Source: Callipepla californica brunnescens
Taxonomy: Eukaryota > Chordata > Aves > Galliformes > Odontophoridae
Direction: 5' to 3'
Assembly: GCA_023055505.1 (NCBI GenBank)
Contig: JALIRH010000007.1
Span: 13,891,773-13,955,772 of the forward strand
Length of the DNA stretch: 64,000 bases
Shown here: positions 38,356-50,600 of the stretch, one piece after another
Position numbering within the stretch: position 1 is the stretch's first letter
How the letters are laid out: every line of letters starts with the position of its first letter
The notes under the pieces: generated by a model
Seen by the model: only the letters and a program-made list of their open reading frames with translations
Databases searched by the model: none
What the model was told of the DNA's origin: nothing
Position numbers and translations under genes: made by a program

Positions 38356-39372
38356 AGCTGGGTTAGCCAAATAGCTCATTATAAATGTATTCAGGAGAGA
38401 CAGATCAGATAAATCTAGCTGTTAGCAAAAAGACAGCAAGAGGTTGGTTGCATTGAAGGCATTTATCTGGAAGCATCTGCCTTACAGATTGTCCTCTCAA
38501 GATACTGCCATTTCGTTTAAAGAAAAAGGATGGCAATGCAGGGAACACCGAGGTGCAGTTCTGCTTTATCTTTATGTACATTCACATGCAAAAAAAAAGA
38601 AATAAAATAAAATCAGTAACATAGCAATATCTAATTGCTTTCCTTCTGCGTGATTATTAATAACATGGACAAGAAAGAACTCCTGGTCCATAACACAATG
38701 GAATATAACTGTTTCATATTTCGCTTGATCAATTTGTAGAACATCACAATGAATGAAGAAGTCATCCACAAAACATAATGAAGACATGAGAGTAGGCAAA
38801 AGAGAACCAATATTTAATCAACAATGTATCAGCACTGTAATTATCAGCAATTTTCATTACTCTTCCTCCTTTCAAAATTAAACACTCAGATTCCTGTTTT
38901 ATACTGTGCATGGCAGCAACTCCATAACATCATTGTGTCTGGCTGCCTGTACTCCACTCATGTGGACTCTGTTTAAAAGCTGTATTAAAAGTTATAATCG
39001 AGTTATTTAATGAAAATGTAGCTAGAAACTACTTGTCCCTTTGTTTAGGCACACAACATTGTCATCTCATCATTTTGTTCTTGTTCTACTTCCTTTAAAC
39101 TCTAAATCCCCAGCTGTGTGTGTGGAGGAGGTGGGAGAACAAAAGAACTTGCTAGCCATTAAATTTTCTCAAGGATCAACATTAATTAGCCTTAAAGTAT
39201 TTGTCTAACTCAGCTGTCAGCTGAAAACACTTTAAAGCCAATATGTTCTCACGAGCCCCAATATGCACGAGCACAGGGGACCACAGCAATGCCAGAGTAC
39301 AGGGCTTTACATTTCGTAACTGTCCACTGCACCACTGTACAAGCAATTTGGCATAATAGTGTTTTCCAAAAT

Positions 39373-41374
39373 AATAGAATCATAGAACAGCCTGAATTGA
39401 AAAGGACCTCAAAGATCATCTAGTTTCAATTCCCTTGCCAGAGGCAGGGTCACCAACCACTAGAACAGGCTCTCCAGAGCCACATCCAGCCTTCCCTTAA
39501 GTGCCTCCAGCGATGAAGTACCCACAATCTCTCCGGACAACCTGCTCCAGTTACCGCCCTCTGAGTGAAAGACTTCCAACCTACATCTCCCCTGTCTTAG
39601 TTTAAAACCATTCCCCCTTGTCCTATCACTATCAACCTGTACAAACTATTGTTCACCCTCCTGTTCATATGTTTCCTTCAAGTATTGGAGAGACACACTT
39701 GAGTTCTCCCCGGAGCTTTCTCTTCTGAGCTAAACAAGCCCAGTTCCCTCAACTTTTCCTCATAGGAAAGGTGCTCCAGCCCTCTATTATTTTAGTGGTC
39801 CTCCTCTGGGCCCATTCCAAGAGTTCCAGGTCTTTCTTGTGCTCAGAACCCCAGGCCTGGATGCAGTACTCTAGATGGGGCCTCACAAGTGCTGAGTAGA
39901 GGGGGACAATCTCCTCCTTTTCCCTGCTGGCCACCCCTTTCTTAATGCAGCCCAGGATATAGTTGGCCCTCTGGGCTGCAAGTGTGCACTGCTGGCTTAT
40001 GTCCAGCTTCTTGTCCACCAGGACCCCTAATTCCTTCTCCCCAGGGCTGCTCTCCAGGAGTTTATCCCCAAGTCTGTATAAATACTCGGGACTGCCCCAG
40101 CCCAAGTGCAATACCTTGCACTTAGCCTTTTTGAACCTCATTAGGTTCACACAGGCCCACTTCTCCAGCCTATTCAGGTCACTCTGGATGGCATTCCATC
40201 CCACAGTGTATCAACTGCACTGCTCAGCTTGGTGTTGTCTGCAAACTTGCTGAGGGTGGACTCGATTCCATCGTCTATGTCACTGATTAAGATGTTTAAG
40301 AGCACTGTTCCCAAAACTGACCCTTGGGGGACACCACTCCCATCTGGCTTCCACCCAGACACAGAACCACTGATCTCAACCCTTTGTCTGTGACCAGCAG
40401 ACCAGTTCTTGATTTATCGAACAGTCCATCCTTCGGATCCATACCTCTCCCATTCAGAGAGAAGGATGTGGTGAGGGACCATGTAAAAGGCTTTCCGGAC
40501 ATCCAGGTAGATGACATCTGCTATCCCTCTCTGTCCACAATGCAATCACTCCATCATAGAAGGCCACCAGATTGGTCAGGCAAGACCTGACCTTGTTGAA
40601 GCCATGCTGGCTTTCTCAAATCCCCTCTTTGTCTCGTATGTGCCCTAACACAGTAACCAGGAGGATCTGCTCCATTATCTTCACAGACACAGAGGTGAGG
40701 CTCCCGAGCTGGTGGCTCCCTGAGTCATTTTTAATCCCTTTCTTAATACTGGTGTCATTGATACTTAATACTGGTGATTTTTGTCCCATGACAACTGGGA
40801 ATAATATTTCTCTTTTTCCACTCACTGGGGATTTCACCTGACAGCCATGTTTTTTCGGATATGATAGAAAGTGACTCAGTAACCACATAAGCCATCTTTC
40901 TCAGAACCCTGGGATGGCCTCATGGACTTACATTCAGTTTCATGAGGAGGTCTCGGACTTGTTCCATTGTTACAGTGGGAGAGAATTCCCTCCTCTCACC
41001 CTATGACCATAGAGTATCAGGGTCCTAGGAGACATGGGGAGCCTGGCCACCAGTGACAATGGAGGCAGAGCACTTATGGAGCACCTCAGCTTTCTCCATG
41101 TCTGAGGAAGCCAGTTCTCTGTTCTCATTAATCTGAGCGGGGAACACTTGCCTAGTTCTGTCTCTTCCTGCCTATGTATCTGTAGAACCCCTTCTTGTTA
41201 TTTTTCACATCCCTTGCCAAGTTCAGCTCCCTCTGTGCCTTGGCTTTCCTGATATTATCTCTGCACATGTGGATGACATCTCTGTATTCTTCCCAGACTA
41301 CACAACCCTCCTTCCACTTTCTGTAATATCCTGCTCTTTTCAGTTTAAGCTGCAGGTCCTTGCTCAGCCAAGGA
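39373..41374 (-). mobile_element. CR1 LINE, 5'-truncated, 2.0 kb, best-preserved copy
   Basis: The 3' tip at the low end (aatagaatcatagaacag) is followed by the 3' UTR and ORF2. Minus-strand coding blocks are the RT thumb and C-terminus (39749-40204: [20 protein letters not shown], then [14 protein letters not shown]), RT palm (40174-40362: [14 protein letters not shown] and SKFADNTKL), RT N-terminus (around 40616-40990) and the linker to about 41374. The catalytic FADD box reads FADN, so the second aspartate is lost. About 30 bases near 40750-40770 are a local duplication (two cttaatactggtg-type stretches). It is the same subfamily and orientation as the copy at 1808-3985. Confidence 0.95.
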
Positions 41375-42878
41375 AAGGACTACAAATTGTGCTACTGTAA
41401 CAGTGGAATGCACAAATATACTTTACTCACGTGATTAAAACGAACTTCTGCAATAAAAATGAATTGTTTTGTCCGGCAAGTATACATATGCAAAAAAATT
41501 GCCTATATTACTCTAGTACAGTCTGGAGTGCCTCCATTACTAAATTATCAAACAGATTCAGATATTTATGAAAAACATTTCCTGTAAATACTTCATTAAT
41601 AACATAATCCAGAACTGTAATAAAAGTTTAGACATAATACTAAAAAGAAACAGTTTACTTCTCTGACAACTGTACTATATCTGACCTTAGGCACTTAGCA
41701 ATATATCACAATAACTACAAGCCCTTGCTAAATATTTGATATAAGGCCATAACGAAAAAAAAACCTCTCAATCTGCAATATAAAGTTATGTTATGTCACA
41801 ATAGTATAAAAAGACTGAAAAACAGATACTAGAAGACTGTTTGCAATTAGTTTTTTTCATTACCTGTACATTCTAAGCATTTCCATGGTCTAACATTTTT
41901 TCCCACATGTGACTAAAGGCACATGCTTTGAGGACTAGAAATTGCAACTTGTCGTAAAGTCTTACTCTACCAATATCACATTAGCTATCGCCTCCATCTC
42001 TACATCTTTACATTTTAATGGAACTCAAAATTAAAAAATAAAATCATCCCCGCTCAGCCATGATCTGAGAGCTCGTATTCTTGGCACGTGAAAACACAAA
42101 ATCTAAATAGTATTCTGCTGTTCAGTGTCACCTCCAACACAGCTTGCTCCCTAGTGTACTACGTATTATCCTCAAGTAAACAAAGATATGTTATGAAAAG
42201 CCACCACACATTCATCATTGTGAAGACAAATGATGAGGAAGAGTTACTGTGGAATAAATCACTCTTTTTAAATTCACATACTCCTTTTACCTTCAAGAGA
42301 AAAAGAATATCATCAACTATAAGCAGCTGATTGTGTAACAACAGTGAATACTTTAGGAGGAAACAGTACTGAAAACAGAAGTTGAGTTTACAGTTACATA
42401 GGAGAAGCAATCAGTGATGCTGTTTTCATCAAGAATCATTTAAACCTTTTACCATTTCAACCATAATTACTAATCATAAAAGTAACAATGCCATACTAGA
42501 CGCACTATAAATTATTTTAAAATAATTTACGTCTAAGACACCTCCTTGTTTGTATCTGCCATCTCTACAAATCTTAAAGAGACTTTTTTTTTTGTCACAA
42601 GCGTGAGTACAGGTGTAAGCATTTTGAAAAAGTCTCTCTCCTACAATACATGTTTATCCAACATCCAGGAGCATACATAACATATACAGGAATGTATTAA
42701 ACAAAATTTAGTGGATTTACCAGCAAGTCATCCCCACAATGTTAGGAGCATCTATAAGGAGGTTTCTCACCACTAATCTATATAAAGTCTACATACAAGT
42801 GTAAAGCTTTAAGAATTGCTTTTTTACACATCACTATAGTGGTTTCTCAACAGTTTATGAGCTCATTCAGTCCGGTTC

Positions 42879-43404
42879 TGTGACAGTTGGGGTGGGGGAC
42901 CCACAGACCTACACTCCGAGAAAGGGGAAAAGAAAAAAGGAGATGGGCCTAAAAACAAAACAGCAGCAACAATCTGAGGAGGAAAGCTAACTTACTAACT
43001 CAGATACCATAATGCAAAATAAAACAATATAATGTGATATAATTGGAATTGAACCTAATAAATCAAATAAAATTAGAGAGTGTCCAAGAACCAAAGGCCT
43101 TACACTAAACGCTGAAGGTGAGATGGCTAGAGAGTACACACTGCTGGGTTAATCCAAAAAAAAAAAAAAAAAAAAGTCTGTGTCTCATGACACGCAAACA
43201 GTTTTTATCTTTCCCTCTGAGCAGAAAATGGAAAAATGCAAAGCAACAAAAGTCCCCTGGGGTATGTAGTTCTTCTCTTCTGAGACAGGGATACTCATAG
43301 CTATCGATAATCCACAGGGCCGGAGCATTAACTCTTTAAATCCCACTACACTACATGATGTTACGATGTGGAATACCAGTAACAAAAATCATAAAACCAT
43401 GACA
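42879..43404 (-). mobile_element. ERV 3' LTR (LTR A)
   Basis: On the minus strand the LTR opens TGTCATGGTTTTATG at 43404, immediately after a purine-rich tract (aaggggtggaa, reading down from about 43415), and closes CAACTGTCACA at 42879. TG...CA ends plus a polypurine tract are the hallmark of a retroviral 3' LTR. The length is about 526 bases, including a 20-A run (43156-43175). It is in the same orientation as the pol remnant above it and as SNTG2. No matching full 5' LTR is seen. Confidence 0.75.
43156..43175. repeat. Poly-A run inside LTR A
   Basis: Twenty consecutive A within the LTR; a likely later expansion. Confidence 0.9.
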
Positions 43405-43471
43405 TTCCACCCCTTAGTCTATGTCACATCATGCTTAAAATATATACAGAATAATAATTAGCAAGCATTAA

Positions 43472-43488
43472 TACACACACACACATAT

Positions 43489-43536
<48 letters not shown>
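43472..43536. repeat. (CA)n(TA)n compound microsatellite
   Basis: A CA run followed by about 17 TA units and a short CA tail. It lies between the polypurine tract and the end of the integrase region of the ERV, where an env gene or short spacer would be. It is prone to length change. Confidence 0.95.
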
Positions 43537-43539
43537 GGA

Positions 43540-45326
43540 ATTATTGATAACAGCACTCCCCCAGCATCAAATGCCCTTGTGGTACACATTGAACAACTCC
43601 ATTCCTCTCACCAAGTGGACCCAGGTCCCTGAAATAAAAACAGATCCACTGAGAGGTTTGCCCTTTCCAGAAGCTGGAAGGACACAAACCACTTTTCCCA
43701 ACATGTTCTTCACATGTACTACATGGACCTTATCTCCCTCTACAGTAGGTAGGGAGCTGGATTGGGCAGGACCATTGCAATTGATAGATTCTTGAGAGTT
43801 GACCAACCAGGTGGCTTCTGCCATATGCTTCTCCCAGTACTTAAATATTCCACCACACATTGCTTTCAACATGGTTTTTAACAACCCACTGTATCTTTCA
43901 ATTTTACCAGAAGCTGGTGTGTGATAGGGGATATGATAAATCCACTCAATGCCATGATCTTTGGCCCAAGTACTTACAAGAGAATTTTTGAAATGAGTTC
44001 CATTATCTGACTCAATTCTTTCTGGAGTGCCATGTTGCCATAGGACTTGTTTCTCGACACTGAAGATGGTGTTTTGGGCGGTAGCATGGGGTATTGCATA
44101 TGTTTCAAGCCACCCAGTAGATCCCTCTACCATGGTGAGCACATAACGATTGCCATTGCTAATTCATAGCAAGGTGATATAATCAACCTGCCACGCCTCC
44201 CCATATTTATACTTTTGCCATCGCCCTTCCTCCCAAAGAGGTTTCATCCTCTTGGCTTGTTTAATTGTGGTGCACGTATCACAGTCATGGATAACCTGTG
44301 CAATAGCATCTATAGTTAAGTCTACCCCTCGGTCTCTAGCCCATTTATATGTTGCATCTCTCCCTTGATGGTCCGAGGTCTCATGGACCCATCGAGCTAA
44401 AATAATTCACCTTTGTGTTACCAGTTCAAGTCAACTTGAGCCACCTTAACTTTGTCAGCTCGATCTACCAGATGGTTATTTTGTTGCTCTTCAGTTGCCC
44501 AATTCTTGGACACAAGAGCATCTACATGAGGCACCTTTACAACCATATTCTTTATTCGGGCAGCAATATCCTTCCACAGTTCAGCAGCCCAAATAGGCTT
44601 ACCCCTCCACTGCCATTCATTTTGTTCCCACTGCTGTAACAGCCCCCATAAAGCATTTGCCACCATCCACGAGTCAGTGTAAAGATAAAGCACTGGCCAC
44701 CTCTCACTTTCAGCAATATCTAAGGCCAGCTGGACAGCATTTACCTCTGCAAATTGGCTTGATGCTCCTTTTCCTTCAGTGGTCTCTGCAATTCTTCGTG
44801 TGGGGATCCACACAGCAGATTTCCATCTGTGATGCTTTCCCACAGCACAACACAATTCATCCGTGAACAGGGCAAATTCCTTTTCATTTTCTGGTAACTC
44901 ATTGTATGGTGGGGCCTCTTTAGCATGCAATACACCTCTTCAGCTGGTGGTGTTCCAAACACTCACTTTCAGGCCAGTCCATAATCACCCCTAGAATTCC
45001 TGGATGACTGAGGTTCCCCATCCAAGCTCGCTGTGTAATCAGCGCAATCCACTTACTCCCAGTGGCATCAGCAGCATAATGGGTAGAGGAAATCTCTCTC
45101 TTAAACATCCAGTGTGTTTCAGTACCAATTACTTTGGAAGCAGCTCAAACCCCTTCATATGTGGCTAAGATCTCCTTCTCAGTTGGAGTGTAGCGCTCTT
45201 CAGAGCCCCTGTAAGCCTGACTCCAGAATCCAAGGGGTCAGCCTCGGGTCTCTCCAGAGGCTCTTTGCCACAAACTCCAAGTGGAACCTTCCTTTCCAGC
45301 AGTAGTGTAGAGGATGTACTTTACAT
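43540..45326 (-). pseudogene. Endogenous retrovirus pol remnant (RT connection, RNase H, integrase)
   Basis: Broken pol of an avian endogenous retrovirus, reading on the minus strand. From high to low: an RT connection segment (about 44960-45310, interrupted by stops); RNase H (44418-44930) with the four acidic positions at 44859-44861, 44745-44747, 44673-44675 and 44463-44465; a zinc-binding HHCC region (about 44260-44400); and integrase. The integrase catalytic residues are D at 44182-44184, D at 44005-44007 and E at 43897-43899. The last two are separated by 35 residues, the canonical D35E spacing. An in-frame TGA at 44164-44166 lies just after the first Asp. Gag, protease, most of RT and env are absent. 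It resembles ERVL-like/class III avian elements, tentatively. It cannot make a working protein. Confidence 0.92.
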
Positions 45327-45335
45327 ATAAAACCA

Positions 45336-46130
45336 TGACATGGTTTAACATACCAAGTGGCTTAGCACCACGGTTATTCACTCACTCTCCCCCTTCCCAG
45401 TGGGCTAGGGGAAGAATCAAATAAAACAAAATAGAACTTGTGAGTTCAGTCAAAACTATTACAATACATAAACAGATAATAGATAAGACTGTATAAATAG
45501 ATTCATAGATACATTAGGTTGGAAAGGACCTACAAGATCATCTAGTCCAACCATCCTCCTACCACCATCCCTACCCACTAAGCTACTAAATCAAATCCCT
45601 TAGCACCTCATCTAAATGCTTCTTGAACAGCACTAGGGATGGTGCCTCAACCACCTCCCTTGGCAGGCCATTCCAGTGCCTGATCACTCATTCAGAGAAA
45701 ATTTTTTTCCTCAAATCTAATCTAAATCTTCCCCAGTGCAACTTATGGCCATTCAAATACGTGTGTGTATGTGGAAGTATATAACAAGTGGCACACAAGC
45801 AATTGCTCACCAACCCCCAACTTATGCCCAGCTAGCCCCTCAGGAAGTGGGAGAGATGAATTCCCAGTCCCTTCAAAACTCCCTCTGCATGATGTCATAC
45901 AGTATGGAATATCCCATTGGGCAGTTGAAGTCAGTTATCCCAATTCTGTTCCCTCCCAGCTTCCCCCTACGCCCTTCATTGAGAACGGCCCCAGCTCGGT
46001 ACAATACTGCTTAGCAGCCACTATAAACATCAATGTGTTGCCAACATTGTTGTTTTCTCAGAACCAAAACACAGCATCATACCAGACCCTCTGAAGAAAA
46101 CAATTCAGTCCCAGCTGAAACTGAGACCGA
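45336..46130 (-). mobile_element. Second, unrelated LTR (LTR B), interrupted by CR1
   Basis: Plus-strand reading opens TGACATGGTTTAACATACC and continues with cttagcaccacggttattca, ctcccccttcccagtgggct and gaacttgtgagttcagtc. After the CR1 insert come agcaattgctcaccaac, gtatggaatatcccattggg, aacatcaatgtgttgccaac and cagtcccagctgaaactgag. These are blocks of a common avian ERVL-type LTR whose sense strand I believe is minus. Its sequence differs from LTR A, so the two are not a pair. It abuts the pol remnant without leader or gag in between. The end at about 46130 is decayed. Confidence 0.7.
45501..45752 (-). mobile_element. CR1 LINE 3' fragment inserted in LTR B
   Basis: CR1 3' tip (attcatagatacattaggtt), then ggaaaggacctacaagatca, tctagtccaaccatcctcct, acctcccttggcaggccatt and ccccagtgcaacttatggcc. 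LTR B sequence resumes directly afterwards, so the CR1 jumped into an existing LTR. Confidence 0.9.
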
Positions 46131-46765
46131 TGAGCTGTAAGGAGATCCTACACCACTAATTAATTATATAACAGTAAAGCTTTAAGAACTGTTTATCATT
46201 GTGTCATACAAAACAAGTGGTGTCTCTTCTGAGGAAAAACACTATAGCTCTATACTCCCTGTCCATGCTGACTACACCACAGCCTCATTAAGAAAATATC
46301 AGAATATAAATACAAAATTTCACTTCAAAGAACAATCTCAAGATACTTTCTATTCACTAACTGAAATTTCTTAAAAATACTTGAAGGAAACGTGCACAGA
46401 TTTTCTTGAGTGTGCAGTGAGTACACATATAGTGAAAGGATTCTGCATGTGGTGAGCAGTCTATCTGCATGTATGAATGCATGTCCAGAATGGAATATCT
46501 TTCCTTAAGAAGTCAAAGTGAATTAATGAAAACTTTTAGAGCAGAATGTGATCTATGTGTTTATATGTAGCAGACCTCTTCATCTTTTCCACTTCAAAAC
46601 ATGTTTAATTCTAAATAAACATATAGCAGAGAAATCAAAAAGAAGCTCTGCTGGAATGCACTGTTTAGAAAGTTCAATCTTTTGAAAACTGTGAATAGCT
46701 GCTAGACCAAAAGCAATAGTTCAAGAAAGGATTTGTCTTTTTGTGTTCTGCTTTCATTCACAGTT

Positions 46766-46970
46766 CACAGAATCATAGAATGAACTCCTTAGAGTTGGAA
46801 GGGACCTTCAAAGGTCATCTATCTAGTCCAAGTTCCCCTGCACGAGCAGCACATCCACAGCTAAATCAGTTGTCCACCCTCACCTTGAAAGTCTCCAGGG
46901 ACAGGGCATCACCCACTTCACTGGGCAGTCTGTTCCAGTGACTCACAACCCTCACTGTAAAAGACACATC
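46766..46970 (-). mobile_element. CR1 LINE 3' fragment
   Basis: The 3' tip cacagaatcatagaatgaac is followed by agagttggaagggaccttca, ccaagttcccctgcacgagc, ttgaaagtctccagggacag and cagtctgttccagtgactca. It is truncated after about 200 bases. Confidence 0.92.
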
Positions 46971-47594
46971 CCATATACATCTACATTCTACATCTTTTAA
47001 TGATCATGCAGGAGTTCACAAAATAAATGAAAATACTTTCTCTCTAGTTGTGAGTCTTTACTTAATGGAATATCTTTCTCAGCTCTAGAAGGAAGCAGAT
47101 AAAATTCAAGGGAGAAATTCCAGCGTTTAACCATACATGACAGGTTAAAATAATAGTATTGCATCTTCTATGCTCAGAGTCCTTTGGAAATAATAATTCA
47201 TGATGGGTTGCAGTTGTACATAGTGTAGCTGCTAGGTGGTATCTACATACATGTTCTTTACAGTCATGCCCTTCCCAGCCATCTTATTCTGACAAAGGAG
47301 AGAAAAACAGCTAATATTACTAACCAACTAAAAATTATTAAGTGAACTGGATATTATGAGACCACCTGAAATGGAATCACTTAAAAAAAAACAACAACAA
47401 AAAAACCCCACAAAAATTAAAAAGTAGGACCTTTAAGATCTTTAGGAAACTTGACACTTTTGAAATAGTAGCGGCCTCCTGTTTTTCATATTTATACAGA
47501 TAATGCCAGCATAGAAAATGAAGAAAAAGTGGTGATTCTTATTTAAGGAAAGAGTAAAGTGGTAATTAATCACATGTGATTTTGAATTTTTTCC

Positions 47595-47610
47595 TTTTTT
47601 TTTTTTTTTT
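47595..47610. repeat. Poly-T run
   Basis: Sixteen T in a pyrimidine-rich block (47579-47625). Confidence 0.9.
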
Positions 47611-50600
47611 CTCATTTTTTTCCCTTTGAATTTAGATGCTTATTTTGTATCTTCCAAAGAACTCAGTAGATTTTACTATTCCCTGAAGAAAATGAGACTC
47701 CTAATGATGTTTCCCTAGCTAGTACTTTTGGCAAAATTGGTCCATTTACTCAAAAAGAAAAACCTGTCAACTTTTCCATTGAGAAAAGACAAAAGAGTTG
47801 TTTTGACAGGCTTTTGTTGTAATGTCTGACTAACTTGCATGGCAGATTGTGTCACTAAGTAGTGATTTTCAGCTCTGTTCTCAAGACCAGCAAGGAGGTT
47901 TTTTGCTTTTACTAAAGGACTTCTTCTTTCCTCCTTCAAATACTTTCATTTCAAATACCATTTCACAAACAGATAGTCACTTTATGGAGACTGACTTCTT
48001 GTTCATTCCATTGCAGGAGATGAATTCAGCACCTCAGCTGACCAAAGGGCCTGTGACAGGAAAGTGGTTCCTGTGCAGAGTGGCTGAGGCAGTTGGGTTT
48101 GAGTAGTTCCATGGTACCTAAAAGCAGCCCCCAGTGCCTATAGGGAGATGGCCAAGCACACTAAGCAAAGCTCTTCACCACTGCATGGCACAGGGATGAG
48201 AAGAAACAGTCACAAACCAAGATAAGACAGGACATAAAGCAACACTTTCCCTCAGATACGGTCCAGCTGTGGAGGAGGTTGCCCACAGATGTTGCGCTAT
48301 CTCTATCTTGGGAAGTTTCTTTGACCTGACTGAAGAAAGCTCAAATTCAGAAATGACCCAAGTAGAAAGTTGCAAGAGACAGTTCTTGAGATCTTTTCGA
48401 CTTGTATTATCTTAGCATTTTCCAAAAATGTTGAGAGCACTCTTTAACATTTCTGTAAAACTCTGCTAAAAATCAGAAACAGGTTTGTGTTGTTGGATAT
48501 TTAAGTGACCTACAAAATTGTCGAGTATTTTATATTCTTGTTTCGAATAGTTATTTTATCTATCCATTCTGAAACTAACATTAGATATTTGTTAACTTTG
48601 CCATACGTAACTCTGGTTTTTCTTTTTAGAAAATAAAATGGTAAAAAATAACCTCACTGCAGCAAGCTCCTCACAGCTTAGCACACACAGAAGTCTTTAC
48701 ATTTATCTACAAATTTTCTGCAGACAAGTACAAAAGATGAATGCAGCTGCCCAGTTAACCGCAACCTAATTTGATTTTCTATCATGTTGGCCTGGGTAGT
48801 GTAACAGCACCAGTGCTTCATATGAGTTGCATGCTGGCTGGAGTTGATAAACACGCAAAATACCTAAAGCAGAAACCGCTGCAAAAGTAGAGTGCTGCTT
48901 TGTTATCTTCTGCCATGTTATATGCGGACAGCCCTTAGAAACCACTGTAAAAAACACTGGTGAGCCTGTTGTCAGACCATCCCTGCTTTCCTACTGCATC
49001 TAAGAAACGAGATTCAAAGCATGTTTTGCATTTACCTCAAGTCTCATTGCCTTCACTGGATCTGTGGCAAGTGAATAAAATACACAGCTGTTTAACAAGT
49101 GAAGCTACAGAAAACTCTCTGCCTTCAGGCTGAAGCACTTCATAAAAGCACGGTCAATTTACCAGAGAAAAAGGTGGTCTAATTCGTTTTTCAGGGCCTT
49201 GAAAAATCAGTACACACTCCTTTGCAATTAGCTCCACCCTTCTGAAAAAAGTTTTTCACTAAGTTCCCATTAATTCCTGTAGGAAGCAAGCACAAAACAC
49301 TATTCTGCTGCAAGTACCATCTGCAATCTAATCCGTTGAAATTCAGACTGCCCCGTTTCACCACAGGATGTGCTCATTCTAATAGTGAATCAAACAGCTC
49401 TCTGCAGCCACTATATCAGCTTTGCATTGCTAAAAAGCCATTTTTTATCTGAGCCCAGCAGCTAATTATAGAGAACTACAACCTCCTACATCAGAATTTC
49501 TTTTAGTGATCAAAAAAGCATCATGAAACTCAGACAATTCTCATGAGATGGCTTTTCTTTATCTTAATAATTGCAGGGGCTCACCTTGTATCTCTTCTGT
49601 TTTGGAGTAGTTTTTTCAAAACTTATGATTAAAACAGCACAGTATGTGATTTATATAACAGCATTTGTTCTTTCTCTTTGCTACCGAACATAACACATTT
49701 GATATATTCAAGAATCATATTTGTCTTTTACGTGGCAGTACTCTAATAGTGCCTCTCAACCATTCTAACCATTCATGCAAATATAAATTAGCTTTGTTCC
49801 ACTTCCGCATTTCCAATTTCTGAATTTCATACTTACTGCAAGATACATATACTTTTTTTTACTTAAAATCAATGAACGACTTAGAATGAAACTTAATACT
49901 AAAAAATGTTATTTCATTTTCTGACTCTCATTGTTATTGCTATGTTACTAGGTGCAGATCTAACAACAGTTAACCATGAATCACCAGTAATTGTATTGAT
50001 TTCACTGTCAGATTCCAAAACTCTCCACCTTAGATTATTTATGGAAACAATGTCAATATGAATGCAGCTACTTCTAATTAGCAGAGTACTTAACACAGCC
50101 CACCAGTAGTTTCTCATATAGCTAGTGTCTTAGCAGTTCAACAATCAAATTTTAAATTTAGTTACAAATTTTTCTACCTTAATCTTTCTACCTTCGTACA
50201 GCATATTACCAAACACTTTCTTGCAGAGCCAATACAAAATTTCCATAATTTATCCCATATAAGAGCTTTGACAGGAAGTAGGATAGCCTACATAATACCT
50301 TCTCAGAGTAGAAGCTTACTTCTTTCTCAAGGCATGTGGCACTACATTATGGAATACAATATCCAACTAAAAAATAAATTACTTTTGACTCCTATTTTAA
50401 AACCTCCTTTTAACTAGTTATTGTTGTGCAGTTCGGAATAATAATATCAAAGCTAAAAAATCACAAATTGTAAGTCTGAAAACTAAGTTTACAGCAAGCC
50501 AAAAATGCTATTCAGCAAATAACAATAACTTGCTATCATTATGCCCAAAATAAAAAATATATCAAAATGGTACCTCAGTATAAATGATCTAAGTAAATGA

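Noticed and set aside
42874..45345. GGTT on both outer sides of the LTR A/pol block as a target-site duplication
   Set aside because: The match is four bases and needs shifted element ends; too weak to claim.
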